The notes: a model not told the origin generated them from the letters alone. A stretch of DNA of 64,000 bases from Prauserella shujinwangii (GCF_003001955.1 NZ_PVNH01000003.1:1-64000); one strand, 5' to 3'; positions 1 through 9,860 are shown, counted from the stretch's first letter. Made by a program: numbers and translations.

Positions 1-600
1 GTCGAGTTCGAAGCTGCCGCGCACACCCCCGTCCCGGCGGGCGGCCAGGTGGAGTGCCCGCCGGGGCTGGGCGAGGTCTGCCTCGCGGGGCGCGGTGCCG
101 TCGGGGTCGAGCCGGTCCCGGATCTCCCGCCCCAGTTTGGTCAGCAGCCGGGGCTCGGTCTGAGTGGCTGCCTCGCACAGGATCCGTTCGGCGGCCACCC
201 GGTCCTCGGCGGTGGTGGCGCGGGGCAATGCGTCCACGGCTGCTCGAATCGCGTCGACGTGCTCCGGGCCGATCTCGCCCTCCCGTAGGGCGGTCGCGGT
301 GCGCGGGAGTTCCGCGTCGACCTGCCCGCCGCTGGGAGTGAGCTTCGGGTGCAGAGCGTGCGCGTGGGCCACCATGCGCTGCGCCTGGGACATGCCCAGG
401 TGGTAGAGGTCGCGCACCAATGCCGCCGCCGTCGGATAGCCCTGGTCGAGAGCGAGCCCGCGAGCGTCGATCTCCGCCAGCAGCGCCAGCTCGTCGGCGT
501 AGGCGGCTCGCCGCCGCACCATCGCCTCGCGCAACGCGTCCAGTAGCGCCGCGTCCCCCAGTGCTGGGGGAACGGCGCTCGGCGGCTGGATTCCGATCAC
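1..600 (-). CDS. DUF222 / 13E12-repeat family protein, probable HNH endonuclease (C-terminus cut off)
   Basis: The reverse strand reads open from a GTG at 600 to the window edge, giving 200 codons that begin VIGIQPPSAVPPALGDAALL. The visible part is a helical DUF222 domain: a start-proximal segment rich in Ala and Leu, then LVRDLYHLGMSQAQRMVAHA, TATALREGEIGPEHVDAI and the REIRDRLDPDG region typical of 13E12-repeat proteins. In this family an HNH nuclease domain normally follows in the missing C-terminal half, so nuclease function is inferred from family knowledge and not seen here. A LexA-type box lies 21 bp upstream of the start, which fits the known damage induction of several mycobacterial 13E12 proteins. 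No other gene in the window shares its operon. Confidence 0.8.
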   Translation of the reverse strand, partial: MIGIQPPSAVPPALGDAALLDALREAMVRRRAAYADELALLAEIDARGLALDQGYPTAAALVRDLYHLGMSQAQRMVAHAHALHPKLTPSGGQVDAELPRTATALREGEIGPEHVDAIRAAVDALPRATTAEDRVAAERILCEAATQTEPRLLTKLGREIRDRLDPDGTAPREADLAQPRRALHLAARRDGGVRGSFELD

Positions 601-621
601 AGAGTTATGGTAGCACGATAC

Positions 622-637
622 TCGAACATATGTTCTA
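622..637. promoter_or_regulatory. LexA-type SOS box for the DUF222 gene
   Basis: TCGAACATATGTTCTA matches the actinobacterial SOS consensus TCGAAC-N4-GTTCGA at 11 of 12 defined positions (the G near the end is T). It sits 21 bp upstream of the GTG at 600, overlapping the expected promoter region. Binding by LexA is inferred from the motif and from the known regulation of mycobacterial 13E12 genes. Confidence 0.75.
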
Positions 638-924
638 ATCTGTCGCGAATGGAGTGAGTCCAACCGTCTCGCCGGGGTGGAGTCGAGGGTTCGGGAATGA
701 TGGCGGGGCGAGCGGACCGCGGAAGCCGTTATGGCGGGTGTCGGCTGACGCGGCCGCGGCACGACGGATGTTGTCGACGCCGGGCGACCCGGTGATCGGT
801 GAAGCACCCGCTCCGGTCGCGGGTGGCCTTGGGTCGACCGCTGTTCCTGACCGGCGGCCGCACACTGCGCCGGACCTCCTTCCGGCCGCCCGCCCACGCT
901 CACCGCGAACACGGAAGGCGCCCG
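638..924. other. Intergenic spacer without recognisable gene
   Basis: This stretch lies between the SOS box and the 3' end of the hemolysin III gene. Reading frames here are GC-rich shadows with no family resemblance. I see no tRNA, strong hairpin or repeat. Confidence 0.5.
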
Positions 925-1608
925 CTAGGCGTACATCGCCAGCCAGATCGCGATGTAGTGGGAGATCGCGGCCAGCACGGTGCACGCGTGGAAGAACTCG
1001 TGGTAGCCGAAGACGTGCGGCCAGTGGTTCGGCCAGCGGGTCGCGTAGAAGACCGAGCCCAGGGTGTAGAGGAAGCCGCCGACGAGGAGCAGTACGAGAG
1101 CGGCGGTGCCCGCCGTGCGCGCCAGTTCGGGGAGCACGAAGATCGCCACCCAGCCGAGCGCGATGTAGATCGGCACCCCCAGCCAGCGGGGAGCCCTCGG
1201 CCAGAGCATCTTGAGCGCCACGCCCGCGATCGCGCCGCCCCAGACGACCCCGAGCACCACGTAGCCGGTCGGCTGCGGCATCGCCAGCAGCGTGAACGGG
1301 GTGTAGGTGCCCGCGATGAACAGGAAGATCATCGAGTGGTCGGCACGCTTCATCCACTCGTACGCCCGCGGGCTCCAGATGCGCCGGTGGTACAGCGCGC
1401 TGACGCCGAACACGCCCAGCACGGTGACGCCGTAGATCGACGTCGCGAGCGCCGCCGTGGCGGACACCGTCGCACCGGCCAGCGCGATCAGCGTCGCGCC
1501 CGCGGCGAGGGCGCCGAAGAAGGACCAGAAGTGGAGGTGTCCCCGAAGCCGGGGCCGATCCAGCATGTCCAGGTTCGCTCCCGGTCGGGAATCGGTCGCC
1601 GCACTCAC
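925..1608 (-). CDS. Hemolysin III family (PAQR) integral membrane protein
   Basis: 227 aa with seven hydrophobic helices and the metal-site motifs of the PAQR/hemolysin III superfamily: SALYHR near residue 70, RADHSMIFLFIAGTYTP around 88-104, and the C-terminal HEFFHACTVLAAISHY, which supplies the last two His ligands. The family consists of zinc-dependent membrane hydrolase-like proteins; despite the name, haemolytic function is usually unproven. It is divergent from the prenyl synthase downstream at 1786, as Rv1085c is to Rv1086 in M. tuberculosis. The ATG at 1608 gives the usual length for the family. Confidence 0.9.
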   Translation of the reverse strand: MSAATDSRPGANLDMLDRPRLRGHLHFWSFFGALAAGATLIALAGATVSATAALATSIYGVTVLGVFGVSALYHRRIWSPRAYEWMKRADHSMIFLFIAGTYTPFTLLAMPQPTGYVVLGVVWGGAIAGVALKMLWPRAPRWLGVPIYIALGWVAIFVLPELARTAGTAALVLLLVGGFLYTLGSVFYATRWPNHWPHVFGYHEFFHACTVLAAISHYIAIWLAMYA

Positions 1609-1785
1609 GTCTCCAGGTTACGAGACCGTAGGTTGTGGTCGCCATGTTTCGGCGGCCCTGGTCGCTGTTCGAAGCATCACGCTCGCCGCATCGTCACGGG
1701 GGCAGCGGCCGGGCGAACCGGACACCGCGGACGCGGGCCGGACGGCGCGTTCCGCCGTCCACCGTCAGGCGTACGCTCCGATCCC

Positions 1786-2565
1786 GTGAGCGTTCGGTCC
1801 TTCCTCTCCAGAATCGTCTACACCGCCTACTCGTGGCGGCTGCGACAGCAGGCAGCCGGCAGGCAGCCCCGGCACATCGGCATCATGCTCGACGGCAACC
1901 GGCGCTGGGCTCGGGAGGCTGGGTTCACCGACGTCAACGACGGCCACCGGATGGGCGCGAAGAAGATCGCGGATTTCCTCGGCTGGTGCCGGGAGGCCGA
2001 GGTGGAGGTGGTGACGCTCTGGCTGCTGTCCACGGACAACGTCCGCAGCCGGTCCAGCGAGGAGGTCACGGCGCTGCTGGAGATCATCCCGGACGTCGTG
2101 GACGAGCTGGCGAAGCCGGGCAACTCGTGGCGGTTGCGGATCGTGGGTGCGCTCGACACCCTCCCCACCGAGGTCACGGCCCGGCTCACGGCGGCGGCTC
2201 AGCGCACCGAGAGCCGCAACAGCATGGTCGTGAACATCGCCGTCGGTTACGGCGGGCGGCAGGAGATCGCCGATGCCGTGCGGAAACTGCTCGAACAGCA
2301 CGCGGACGAGGGAACGTCCATTCGCGAGCTGGCGAAGATCCTGGACGTCGATCACATATCGGAGCATTTGTACACATCCGGACAGCCCGACCCTGACCTC
2401 ATTATCCGGACATCGGGCGAACAACGGCTTTCCGGATTCCTGCTCTGGCAGTCCGCGCATTCGGAATTCTGGTTCACCGAAGCCTACTGGCCCGCATTCC
2501 GCAAGGTCGACTTCCTGCGCGCGCTGCGGGACTTCGCGGTGCGCCACCGGCGGTACGGGGCGTGA
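1786..2565 (+). CDS. uppS: Short-chain Z-isoprenyl diphosphate synthase (UppS family, Rv1086-like)
   Basis: 259 aa cis-prenyltransferase. The catalytic Asp lies in GIMLDGNRRWAR (about residue 35). NSMVVNIAVGYGGRQEI and the C-terminal LIIRTSGEQRLSGFLLWQSAHSEFWF carry the isopentenyl-diphosphate binding Arg, Ser and Glu residues. The GTG at 1786 was chosen because VSVRSFLSRIVYTAYSWRLRQQ matches the start of Rv1086-type enzymes and earlier in-frame codons lie in unrelated sequence. The position beside hemolysin III is the same as in M. tuberculosis, where the Rv1086 product makes Z,E-farnesyl diphosphate, the primer for decaprenyl phosphate used in cell-wall assembly. Function is by homology and synteny. 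Long-chain product specificity cannot be excluded from sequence alone. Confidence 0.9.
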   Translation: MSVRSFLSRIVYTAYSWRLRQQAAGRQPRHIGIMLDGNRRWAREAGFTDVNDGHRMGAKKIADFLGWCREAEVEVVTLWLLSTDNVRSRSSEEVTALLEIIPDVVDELAKPGNSWRLRIVGALDTLPTEVTARLTAAAQRTESRNSMVVNIAVGYGGRQEIADAVRKLLEQHADEGTSIRELAKILDVDHISEHLYTSGQPDPDLIIRTSGEQRLSGFLLWQSAHSEFWFTEAYWPAFRKVDFLRALRDFAVRHRRYGA

Positions 2566-2570
2566 GCAGG

Positions 2571-2605
2571 CCGGTGGCCCGCGGGGAACTCCCGCGGGCC
2601 ACCGG
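2571..2605. terminator. Bidirectional hairpin terminator between uppS and the small secreted protein
   Basis: A perfect 15-bp stem, CCGGTGGCCCGCGGG with its complement CCCGCGGGCCACCGG, closes a 5-nt loop (GAACT). It begins 5 bp after the uppS stop and lies 15 bp from the stop of the convergent gene, so it can serve both. There is no clear U-tract, as is common in actinomycetes. Confidence 0.8.
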
Positions 2606-2620
2606 GCCTTCCCTGGATGA

Positions 2621-2869
2621 TCAGTCGCCGGCCGGGTTCATGATCAGGTGCGGGGTACGCGCGATACCGGTGTAGGCACCGGCGACCAGCGAGGACGCAC
2701 CGTAGCCCAGCGCGCCACCGCCCTCGATGAACTGGTAGTAGGCCTCGGAGAACGTGATTCCGTCATGCGGAATCGGGGACGAGGCTTCCGCTGGGGCGGC
2801 GAACGCGGTGCCGCCGGCCATCATCAGGGCGGCGGTGGTGGCGGTGACGATTCCGGCCTTCTTCAGCAC
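2621..2869 (-). CDS. Small secreted protein of unknown function
   Basis: 82 aa from a GTG at 2869, which has AGAGGAG 7 nt upstream; longer in-frame extensions lack a ribosome site. Residues 1-27 (VLKKAGIVTATTAALMMAGGTAFAAPAEA) form a classical signal peptide with an AFA-A cleavage site. The mature part of about 55 residues is Gly and Ala rich (IEGGGALGYGASSLVAGAYTG) with no cysteines. I do not recognise a family. The hydrophobic, glycine-rich mature chain resembles small cell-surface proteins of actinomycetes, but this is only a compositional likeness. Confidence 0.65.
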   Translation of the reverse strand: MLKKAGIVTATTAALMMAGGTAFAAPAEASSPIPHDGITFSEAYYQFIEGGGALGYGASSLVAGAYTGIARTPHLIMNPAGD

Positions 2870-3219
2870 TTCGCACACTCCTCTTTCGACAATCCGAATC
2901 CGGGACTTTCCGGGTGGAACCCGGTGCGTCCGTGAGCCAGAAATTACTTCAAAAAGCCGAGTCATGATCGTCCGGTTACACCATTGTGTGAGTGGCATCC
3001 GGCGTAGAGCACCCGTTCGCCTGGCGGTTCGCGGTCGACGGTGGCGAAAGAGTATTCGCCTTTGATATAGGCGAAAAAATCTTGGTGAGGTGACCGGCCA
3101 GGTGCCCCGACAAGGCGAGGAATGACCGGTCCGGGGGTGCCGAGGCGGCGGTATCGAACACGGACGGTGAGGACCCAGGCTCGTTCGCGCTCGCTGAGTG
3201 ATCGCGTGCTGTCGGACAA
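2870..3219. other. AT-richer intergenic spacer
   Basis: About 350 bp upstream of the small secreted gene (-) and of the phoH2 locus (+). It holds both outgoing promoters. It contains AT-rich patches such as the GAAAAAATCTT near 3070 and stop-rich frames. No conserved gene, hairpin or repeat is evident. Confidence 0.4.
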
Positions 3220-3510
3220 GTGACGAATCGGCGAATCACCTGGCTGGCTGCCTGCGAGACAGGCCACTCGCAGGTAGCTTCCGAGGAGACGGATCGCGAA
3301 CCCATGCGGACCGTCGCGGGAGGCCCTGGTCGTGGCAGTGGTGGAGCGAACGGCGAAGCCGTTCAGGAAACGCACGAGGGGGCCGGCACCGGGCCCTCGT
3401 GGCCGCGTGCCCTGACGTCCGAGGCGTCAGGGAGAGCGACCAGCCAGGGCAGTGCCCGGCCCAGCGAGTGCGGGCGTGGTGCCACGCCCACGAGGGAGAT
3501 GCCGTCGTGA
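3220..3510 (+). CDS. Possible PhoAT-type partner ORF upstream of phoH2
   Basis: An ORF of 96 codons from GTG 3220 (or about 68 codons from ATG 3304). It ends in a TGA that overlaps the GTG start of phoH2 in the arrangement GTGA, implying translational coupling. In mycobacteria phoH2 is preceded by a short, poorly conserved, overlapping gene (phoAT) reported to act as antitoxin. Position and overlap here match that pattern. The predicted protein is Gly, Arg, Ser and Thr rich with no domain, so it may instead be only a leader region. No DNA-binding motif can be seen. Confidence 0.35.
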   Translation: MTNRRITWLAACETGHSQVASEETDREPMRTVAGGPGRGSGGANGEAVQETHEGAGTGPSWPRALTSEASGRATSQGSARPSECGRGATPTREMPS

Positions 3511-4910
3511 CTGCGCAGCGTTTGCCCCGAAAGGCCTCCGGCCGCTCTTCGACCAGTGCTTCGGGCACTGAGGAGGCCTCGGCCTCAGCCTCACCCGACT
3601 CCGACCAACCCAGGCACACCTACGTGCTCGACACCTCCGTGTTGCTGTCCGACCCGTGGGCGGTGACCAGGTTCGCCGAGCACGCCGTGGTCCTCCCGCT
3701 CGTGGTGATCAGCGAGCTGGAGGGCAAGCGGCACCACCCCGAGCTGGGGTGGTTCGCCCGGGAGGCGTTGCGGCTGCTGGACGACATGAGGCGCACACAC
3801 GGCAGGCTCGACGCGCCGGTTCCCATCGGCGACCAGGGCGGAACCCTGCACGTGGAGCTCAACCACTCGGATCCCACCGTGCTCCCGCCCGGGTTCCGGA
3901 CCGACTCCAACGACCACCGCATCCTGGCGTGCGCGCTCAACCTCGCCACCGAGCTGACCGACGTCACGCTGATCACCAAGGACGTCCCGCTCCGCGTCAA
4001 GGCGGGCTCCGTCGGTCTCGACGCCGACGAGTACCGCGCGCAGGACGTCACGCCGTCCGGCTGGACCGGAATGGCGGACATGCACGTGCCCCAGGAGGCG
4101 CTCGACGAGCTGTTCTCCCGGAACACGGCCGACCTGTCCGACTTCGGCCTGCCCGAGGCGGCCGAACTGCCGTGCCACACCGGTGTGCGCCTGCTCGCGG
4201 GCACCGCGAGCGCACTCGGCAGGGTGACGCCGGACAAGAAGGTGCGGCTCGTCCGCGGCGACCGTGAGGCGTTCGGGCTGCACGGGCGCTCCGCCGAGCA
4301 GCGGATCGCCCTCGACCTGCTGCTCGACCCCGACGTGGGCATCGTCTCGCTCGGCGGGCGTGCGGGCACCGGCAAGTCGGCCCTCGCGCTGTGCGCGGGA
4401 CTGGAGTCCGTGCTGGAGCGGGGACAGCACCGCAAGGTCGTGGTCTTCCGGCCGGTCTACGCCGTCGGCGGGCAGGACCTCGGCTACCTCCCCGGCACCG
4501 AGAGCGAGAAGATGCAGCCCTGGGCGCAGGCGGTGCTCGACACCCTCGGCGCCCTGGTCAGCCAGGAGGTCATCGACGAGGTCTTCGACCGGGGCATGCT
4601 GGAGGTGCTGCCGCTGACCCACATCCGGGGCCGCTCGCTGCACGACGCGTTCGTGATCGTGGACGAGGCGCAGTCGCTGGAACGCAACGTCCTGCTCACG
4701 GTGCTGTCGCGGCTGGGCACGGCGTCGCGGGTCGTGCTGACCCACGACGTCGGCCAGCGGGACAACCTCCGCGTCGGCAGGCACGACGGCGTGGCCGCGG
4801 TGATCGAGAAGCTGAAGGGCCACCCGCTCTTCGCGCACGTCACCCTGACCCGCTCGGAGCGTTCGCCCATCGCGGCGCTGGTCACCGAGATGCTGGAGTA
4901 CCACGCCTGA
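3507..4910 (+). CDS. phoH2: PhoH2: PIN-domain RNase fused to PhoH ATPase/helicase
   Basis: 467 aa. The GTG at 3507 follows GAGGGAG by 9 nt. An N-terminal linker of about 35 residues, rich in Ser, is followed by a PIN domain ([12 protein letters not shown] with Asp42; later acidic residues in [10 protein letters not shown] and [12 protein letters not shown]). The C-terminal PhoH domain has Walker [14 protein letters not shown] near 283-295, the [17 protein letters not shown] motif and Walker [12 protein letters not shown] near 385. Mycobacterial PhoH2 (Rv1095) unwinds and cleaves RNA using ATP. All key motifs are present, so the protein should be active. A hairpin terminator follows immediately. 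The enzyme acts in the cytoplasm and is likely paired with the overlapping ORF upstream. Confidence 0.93.
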   Translation: MTAQRLPRKASGRSSTSASGTEEASASASPDSDQPRHTYVLDTSVLLSDPWAVTRFAEHAVVLPLVVISELEGKRHHPELGWFAREALRLLDDMRRTHGRLDAPVPIGDQGGTLHVELNHSDPTVLPPGFRTDSNDHRILACALNLATELTDVTLITKDVPLRVKAGSVGLDADEYRAQDVTPSGWTGMADMHVPQEALDELFSRNTADLSDFGLPEAAELPCHTGVRLLAGTASALGRVTPDKKVRLVRGDREAFGLHGRSAEQRIALDLLLDPDVGIVSLGGRAGTGKSALALCAGLESVLERGQHRKVVVFRPVYAVGGQDLGYLPGTESEKMQPWAQAVLDTLGALVSQEVIDEVFDRGMLEVLPLTHIRGRSLHDAFVIVDEAQSLERNVLLTVLSRLGTASRVVLTHDVGQRDNLRVGRHDGVAAVIEKLKGHPLFAHVTLTRSERSPIAALVTEMLEYHA

Positions 4911-4918
4911 CGGGCCGG

Positions 4919-4956
4919 GCCGTGGGCGCGTGGTCTCCCGGCCGCGCGCCCACGGC
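4919..4956. terminator. Bidirectional hairpin terminator between phoH2 and guaB1
   Basis: GCCGTGGGCGCG pairs perfectly with CGCGCCCACGGC (12 bp, 14-nt loop). It lies between the convergent stops at 4910 and 4965. Confidence 0.75.
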
Positions 4957-4964
4957 ACCGCAGG

Positions 4965-6410
<1,446 letters not shown>

Positions 6411-6502
6411 TCAGAGTACGTGGTACTCGCCCGCCGCGGGTCACGGGCTCCCGGCGAGGTCGAGTGGTTACCCAGGGCTGCGACGCAATACCCTCGGTGC
6501 TC

Positions 6503-7363
6503 ATGACGAGGGGTTCGGGGCGCCGGGGCCGGACCGCCACCTGCCCGGACGAGTCCGCCGGACCCGTCGCGGCGTTCGCCCGGCGACTGTGGGAGCTCAA
6601 GCGCGCCGCCGGGGACCCGTCGTACGACCGGATGCGCGAGGAGTTCGGCGCGCTCGCGTCCAGGTCGGCGCTCTCGGCCGCGGCGCGCGGCAGGCACCTC
6701 CCCTCGTGGGAGACCACGTGGGAGTTCGTCCGGGTGCTCGCCGTCGGCGTGCTCGGGGAGGACGAGGAGGCGACCCGGAGCACGTGGCGGCGCCAGTGGG
6801 AACGAGCCCGCGGTGCCGCGACGGGGGAAGGACCGGTGCCGGTCGCCGCCGAGCCGGGCACACCCCGGCGCGGGCGCGGGCTCACCGTCGCGGTGACCGC
6901 CGCCGCCGCCGTGGTCCTGCTCGTGGCGGCGGGGCTGGTCGGCAGCAGGCTGCTCGGCGGTTCGGCACCCGCGGACGAGTCCATCGACCCGAGCCTGGCG
7001 CCGCTCGTGCCCGGCGACGCCTCCGAGTTCGGCGGGGACATCACGGTGCCCGACGGCACCGAGGTGCCCACGGGCTCCCACTTCGTCAAGACGTGGGAGT
7101 TCCGCAACGTCGGCTCGGTGCCGTGGATCGGCCGGTACCTGCGCCGGGCGGGCTCGTTCGGCGGTCCCGACGAGTGCACCTCACCCGAGCGGGTGCCGAT
7201 TCCGGACACCCGTCCCGGCGAGTCCGTGCGCGTCTCGGTCGAGGTGCGCGCACCCGACCGGCCCGGCTACTGCCAGGTCTACTGGAAGATGGTCGACGCC
7301 GAGGGCAGGCTCGTGCTGCCCAACCACCGCGCCGTGTTCTACCTCGTCCGCGTCGTCCCCTGA
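6503..7363 (+). CDS. Membrane protein with cytoplasmic helical N-domain and external NBR1-type Ig-like domain
   Basis: 286 aa from ATG 6503; a further in-frame start at 6464 has no ribosome site. Residues 20-105 are cytoplasmic and helical, resembling the XRE-like N-terminal part of such proteins (LWELKRAAGDPSYDRMREEFGALASRSALSAAARGRHLPSWETTWEFVR). A single membrane span follows (about 128-152). The external part (180-286) fits an NBR1/Ig-like fold: FVKTWEFRNVGSVPWIGRYL, a Cys pair (DECTS and GYCQVYW) and VEVRAPDRPGYC. Such proteins are common in actinomycetes, but their role is unknown. The N-terminus resembles the region used by these bacteria to sense or bind partners inside the cell, so a transmembrane sensor is possible. 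Confidence 0.7.
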   Translation: MTRGSGRRGRTATCPDESAGPVAAFARRLWELKRAAGDPSYDRMREEFGALASRSALSAAARGRHLPSWETTWEFVRVLAVGVLGEDEEATRSTWRRQWERARGAATGEGPVPVAAEPGTPRRGRGLTVAVTAAAAVVLLVAAGLVGSRLLGGSAPADESIDPSLAPLVPGDASEFGGDITVPDGTEVPTGSHFVKTWEFRNVGSVPWIGRYLRRAGSFGGPDECTSPERVPIPDTRPGESVRVSVEVRAPDRPGYCQVYWKMVDAEGRLVLPNHRAVFYLVRVVP

Positions 7364-7531
7364 TCCGGTGAACGAATTGGCCATCGCCATCGCAGGCCAA
7401 ATCTCCGACCAGCGGATTCGCCGGGTTTCGGCCGCGAGCCGTCCGGCGGCCGCCGAACCGCTTCCGGCCGCCCGCGCCCGTTCCTACGTTCGGATCCGTC
7501 ATCGATCCGCAAGCGAAAGGGGAACGACTCC

Positions 7532-7921
7532 ATGGGATCCACGTGGGGCAGGCGCGCCGCCGCGGCGCTGACGACGGCGGTCGCCGTACCGCTGCTGCTG
7601 GCGCCCTCCGCGTCGGCCGGGTACAAGGTGTGCGCGGGCGGGCAGCTGCCCGGTGGCAGGACCACCACGGTGGGTGTGCTGGCCGACCAGGTCATCTCGA
7701 TCAAGGTGCACAACCACGACTGGCGCGGGCTCGCCCTCACGATCCGCGACGTGAAGTGGAAGAAGACCCTCTGGAAGGGCGTCGTCGCGCCCGGCAAGGA
7801 CAAGAAGGTGCGGACCGACGTGTTCGGTGAGCCGCCGATCGGCTACAAGATCGCCTTCGACGTCACGTCCAACCTGTCCAACAACTACACCTACGCCATC
7901 TCGTCGGCGCGCTGCTACTGA
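7532..7921 (+). CDS. Small secreted protein, unknown (first of a pair)
   Basis: 129 aa with GAAAGGGG 10 nt before the ATG. A signal peptide (about residues 1-29, RRAAAALTTAVAVPLLLAPSASA) is followed by a mature domain of 100 residues. It has two Cys (KVCAGGQ near the start and ARCY at the very C-terminus) that could form a disulfide linking the two ends. The alternating pattern (VISIKVHNHDWRGLALTIRDVKWKKTLWKGVVAPGK) suggests a beta-sandwich. I recognise no family. It is followed after 14 bp by a second secreted protein, so the two are probably co-transcribed. Confidence 0.7.
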   Translation: MGSTWGRRAAAALTTAVAVPLLLAPSASAGYKVCAGGQLPGGRTTTVGVLADQVISIKVHNHDWRGLALTIRDVKWKKTLWKGVVAPGKDKKVRTDVFGEPPIGYKIAFDVTSNLSNNYTYAISSARCY

Positions 7922-7935
7922 CCGGAGGGACCGAC

Positions 7936-8274
7936 ATGCGAGCACTGAGGAAGGCCGTGACCCTCGCCGGCGTGGCACTGACCCTGGCGGTGGTGCCGGT
8001 GACGGCGGCGGGCGCGGAACCTGTCGCCGCACCGTCCGGTGCGGAGTCCGACATCATCAAGACCTGCGGCAAGGGCTATGTCGGCTACCTCCGCCGGTTC
8101 GGCAAGGACGCGCTGTGCCTCAAGCCGGGAACCCGCACGTGGAACGGCTTCAAGGCGTTCGAGTGCCAGGGCAAGGTCACCGTGTACTTCAAGGAGGGGC
8201 AGAAGATCCACTGCGGTGGCGGGGTGAACTTCCCCCACTACGGCGGGGTCGTCAAGACCGTCGCCACCTGGTAG
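7936..8274 (+). CDS. Small secreted cysteine-containing protein, unknown (second of a pair)
   Basis: 112 aa beginning 14 bp after the preceding gene, with GGAGGGA before the ATG. Residues 1-27 form a signal peptide (VALTLAVVPVTAAGA-EP). The mature chain of about 85 residues has four Cys in TCGKGY, ALCLKPG, FECQGK and IHCGGG contexts, enough for two disulfides. Its lysine- and glycine-rich composition suggests a small secreted basic protein. No family is recognised. The shared operon with 7532-7921 suggests joint function outside the cell. Confidence 0.7.
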   Translation: MRALRKAVTLAGVALTLAVVPVTAAGAEPVAAPSGAESDIIKTCGKGYVGYLRRFGKDALCLKPGTRTWNGFKAFECQGKVTVYFKEGQKIHCGGGVNFPHYGGVVKTVATW

Positions 8275-8281
8275 GCGCACG

Positions 8282-9793
8282 CTACTCGCGCACGGTGGCC
8301 CGCACGGCGTCGATCGTGTCCGCCTCGGCGGGGTCCTTGTCCGGCCGGTACCGCAGCACGCGGGCGAACCGGAGCGCGACCCCGCCGGGGTAGCGGGGGC
8401 TCATCTGGGCCCCGTCCAGCTCGATCTCCACGACCAGCTCGGGCCGCACGTGGACGGTCCAGTCGTCGCGCCGGGTCTCGATGCGCTGGAACTCGGCGGT
8501 CTGCCACGCGAGCAGCTCGTCGGTGAGGCCCTTGAACGTCTTGCCCACCATGATCGGCGGCCCGCCGTCGGGGTCGCGGGCCCCGAGGTGCAGGTTCGAC
8601 AGGTAACCCGTGCGCCTGCCGTGCCCCCACTCCGCCGCGAGCACGACGAGGTCCAGCGTGTGCACCGGCTTCACCTTCAGCCAGGCCCGGCCGCGCCTGC
8701 CCGCCGCGTACCCGGAGTCGAGGTCCTTCACCAGCACGCCCTCGTGTCCCGCGCCGAGCGATCCGGCGAGGATCGCCTCGGGGTCGGCCGGTTCCGTCTC
8801 GCCGGGCATCACGTGCTCGCCCGCCACCGCGCGCAGCGCGACGTTGCGCTCGCGCAGGGGAGCGTCGAGCAGGTCGGTGCCGTCGAGGTGCAGGCAGTCG
8901 AAGAAGTACGGGCGCAGCAGCAGCGCCCGCACCTGCTCCTCGCGGGTGCTGCCGAACCGCGACATGGTCTCCTGGAACGGCCTCGGCCTGCCGTCGTCGG
9001 TGAGGGCGAGCGTCTCGCCGTCGAGCACCACCGACTCGCACGGCAGCGAGCGCACCAGGTCGACGAGCTCGCCGACGTGGCGGGTGATCTCCCGCAGGGT
9101 GCGCGTCCAGACGCGGACCTCGTCCCCGTCGCGGTGCACCTGGATCCGCGCGCCGTCCATCTTGTACTCGACGACCGCGGGTCCGAGCTCGGTCAGCGCG
9201 TCGGCCAGCGACTCGGCGGGCGAGGCCAGCATCGGCCGGATCGGCCTGCCCAGCTCGAGCCGGAACTCGGCCAGCGCCGCGCTGCCGCCGGACATCGCCG
9301 CGCTCGCGGTGGCGGGCAGCCGCCCGGACAGCATGAACGCCCGGCGCACCGCCTCGACCGGCACGCCGGTGGCGGCCGCGATCCCCTCCACCATGACCCC
9401 CTCCAGCGCGCCGTGCCGCAGCTCACCGGTGAGCAGCCGGAACAGGAAGTCCTGCTCGTCGGAGGTCGCCCGCCCGAACAGCGCGCCCAGCACGTCGGCG
9501 CGCCGCTTCGCCGAGCCGCTGCCGCTCGCGGCGGCCACCTCACCGAGCGCCGCGTCGACCTCGGACACCGTCAGTGCCGGCTCGGTCGCGGGTTCGGGGC
9601 GGACCGCGGCGAGCGTGCGCCAGCCCGCACCGATCCGTCCCTGCGTCGGCTGGCCCGTGAGGAAGGCGACCGCGGCGGCGAGCTCCCCGGGCGGCGCGGC
9701 CGTCAGCAGCCCGGCCAGCACCGTGGTCTTGGCCTTTCGGGAGCGCGTGGCCGCCAGCGCGGCGGAGGCGCGGACGACGTCGTGCAGCAACAT
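8282..9793 (-). CDS. ligB: ATP-dependent DNA ligase (LigB type)
   Basis: 503 aa, close to the 507-aa mycobacterial LigB (Rv3062). An N-terminal DNA-binding domain (1-180) with RLLTGELRHGALEGVMVEGIA is followed by the nucleotidyltransferase domain. Its adenylated lysine is Lys211 in motif I, EYKMDGARIQVH. VVLDGETLAL (motif III) and EGVLVKDLDSGYAAGRRGRAWLKVKP (motifs IV and V) follow. The C-terminal OB fold ends the protein. It seals nicks using ATP and is normally accessory to NAD-dependent LigA. It is transcribed alone, convergent with the secreted-protein pair and divergent from the TetR gene. Confidence 0.93.
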   Translation of the reverse strand: MLLHDVVRASAALAATRSRKAKTTVLAGLLTAAPPGELAAAVAFLTGQPTQGRIGAGWRTLAAVRPEPATEPALTVSEVDAALGEVAAASGSGSAKRRADVLGALFGRATSDEQDFLFRLLTGELRHGALEGVMVEGIAAATGVPVEAVRRAFMLSGRLPATASAAMSGGSAALAEFRLELGRPIRPMLASPAESLADALTELGPAVVEYKMDGARIQVHRDGDEVRVWTRTLREITRHVGELVDLVRSLPCESVVLDGETLALTDDGRPRPFQETMSRFGSTREEQVRALLLRPYFFDCLHLDGTDLLDAPLRERNVALRAVAGEHVMPGETEPADPEAILAGSLGAGHEGVLVKDLDSGYAAGRRGRAWLKVKPVHTLDLVVLAAEWGHGRRTGYLSNLHLGARDPDGGPPIMVGKTFKGLTDELLAWQTAEFQRIETRRDDWTVHVRPELVVEIELDGAQMSPRYPGGVALRFARVLRYRPDKDPAEADTIDAVRATVRE

Positions 9794-9860
9794 GCCGCCA
9801 TCATCCCCCTGGCCACCGACAACGCGCCCGCGCGAGACCGCCCCACCGGTGGACCGGCTA

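Noticed and set aside
2571-2605. The uppS terminator as a further member of the hairpin repeat family
   Set aside because: It is a strong palindrome between convergent genes but shares neither arm nor loop sequence with the copies at 17, 45.7 and 51.7 kb.
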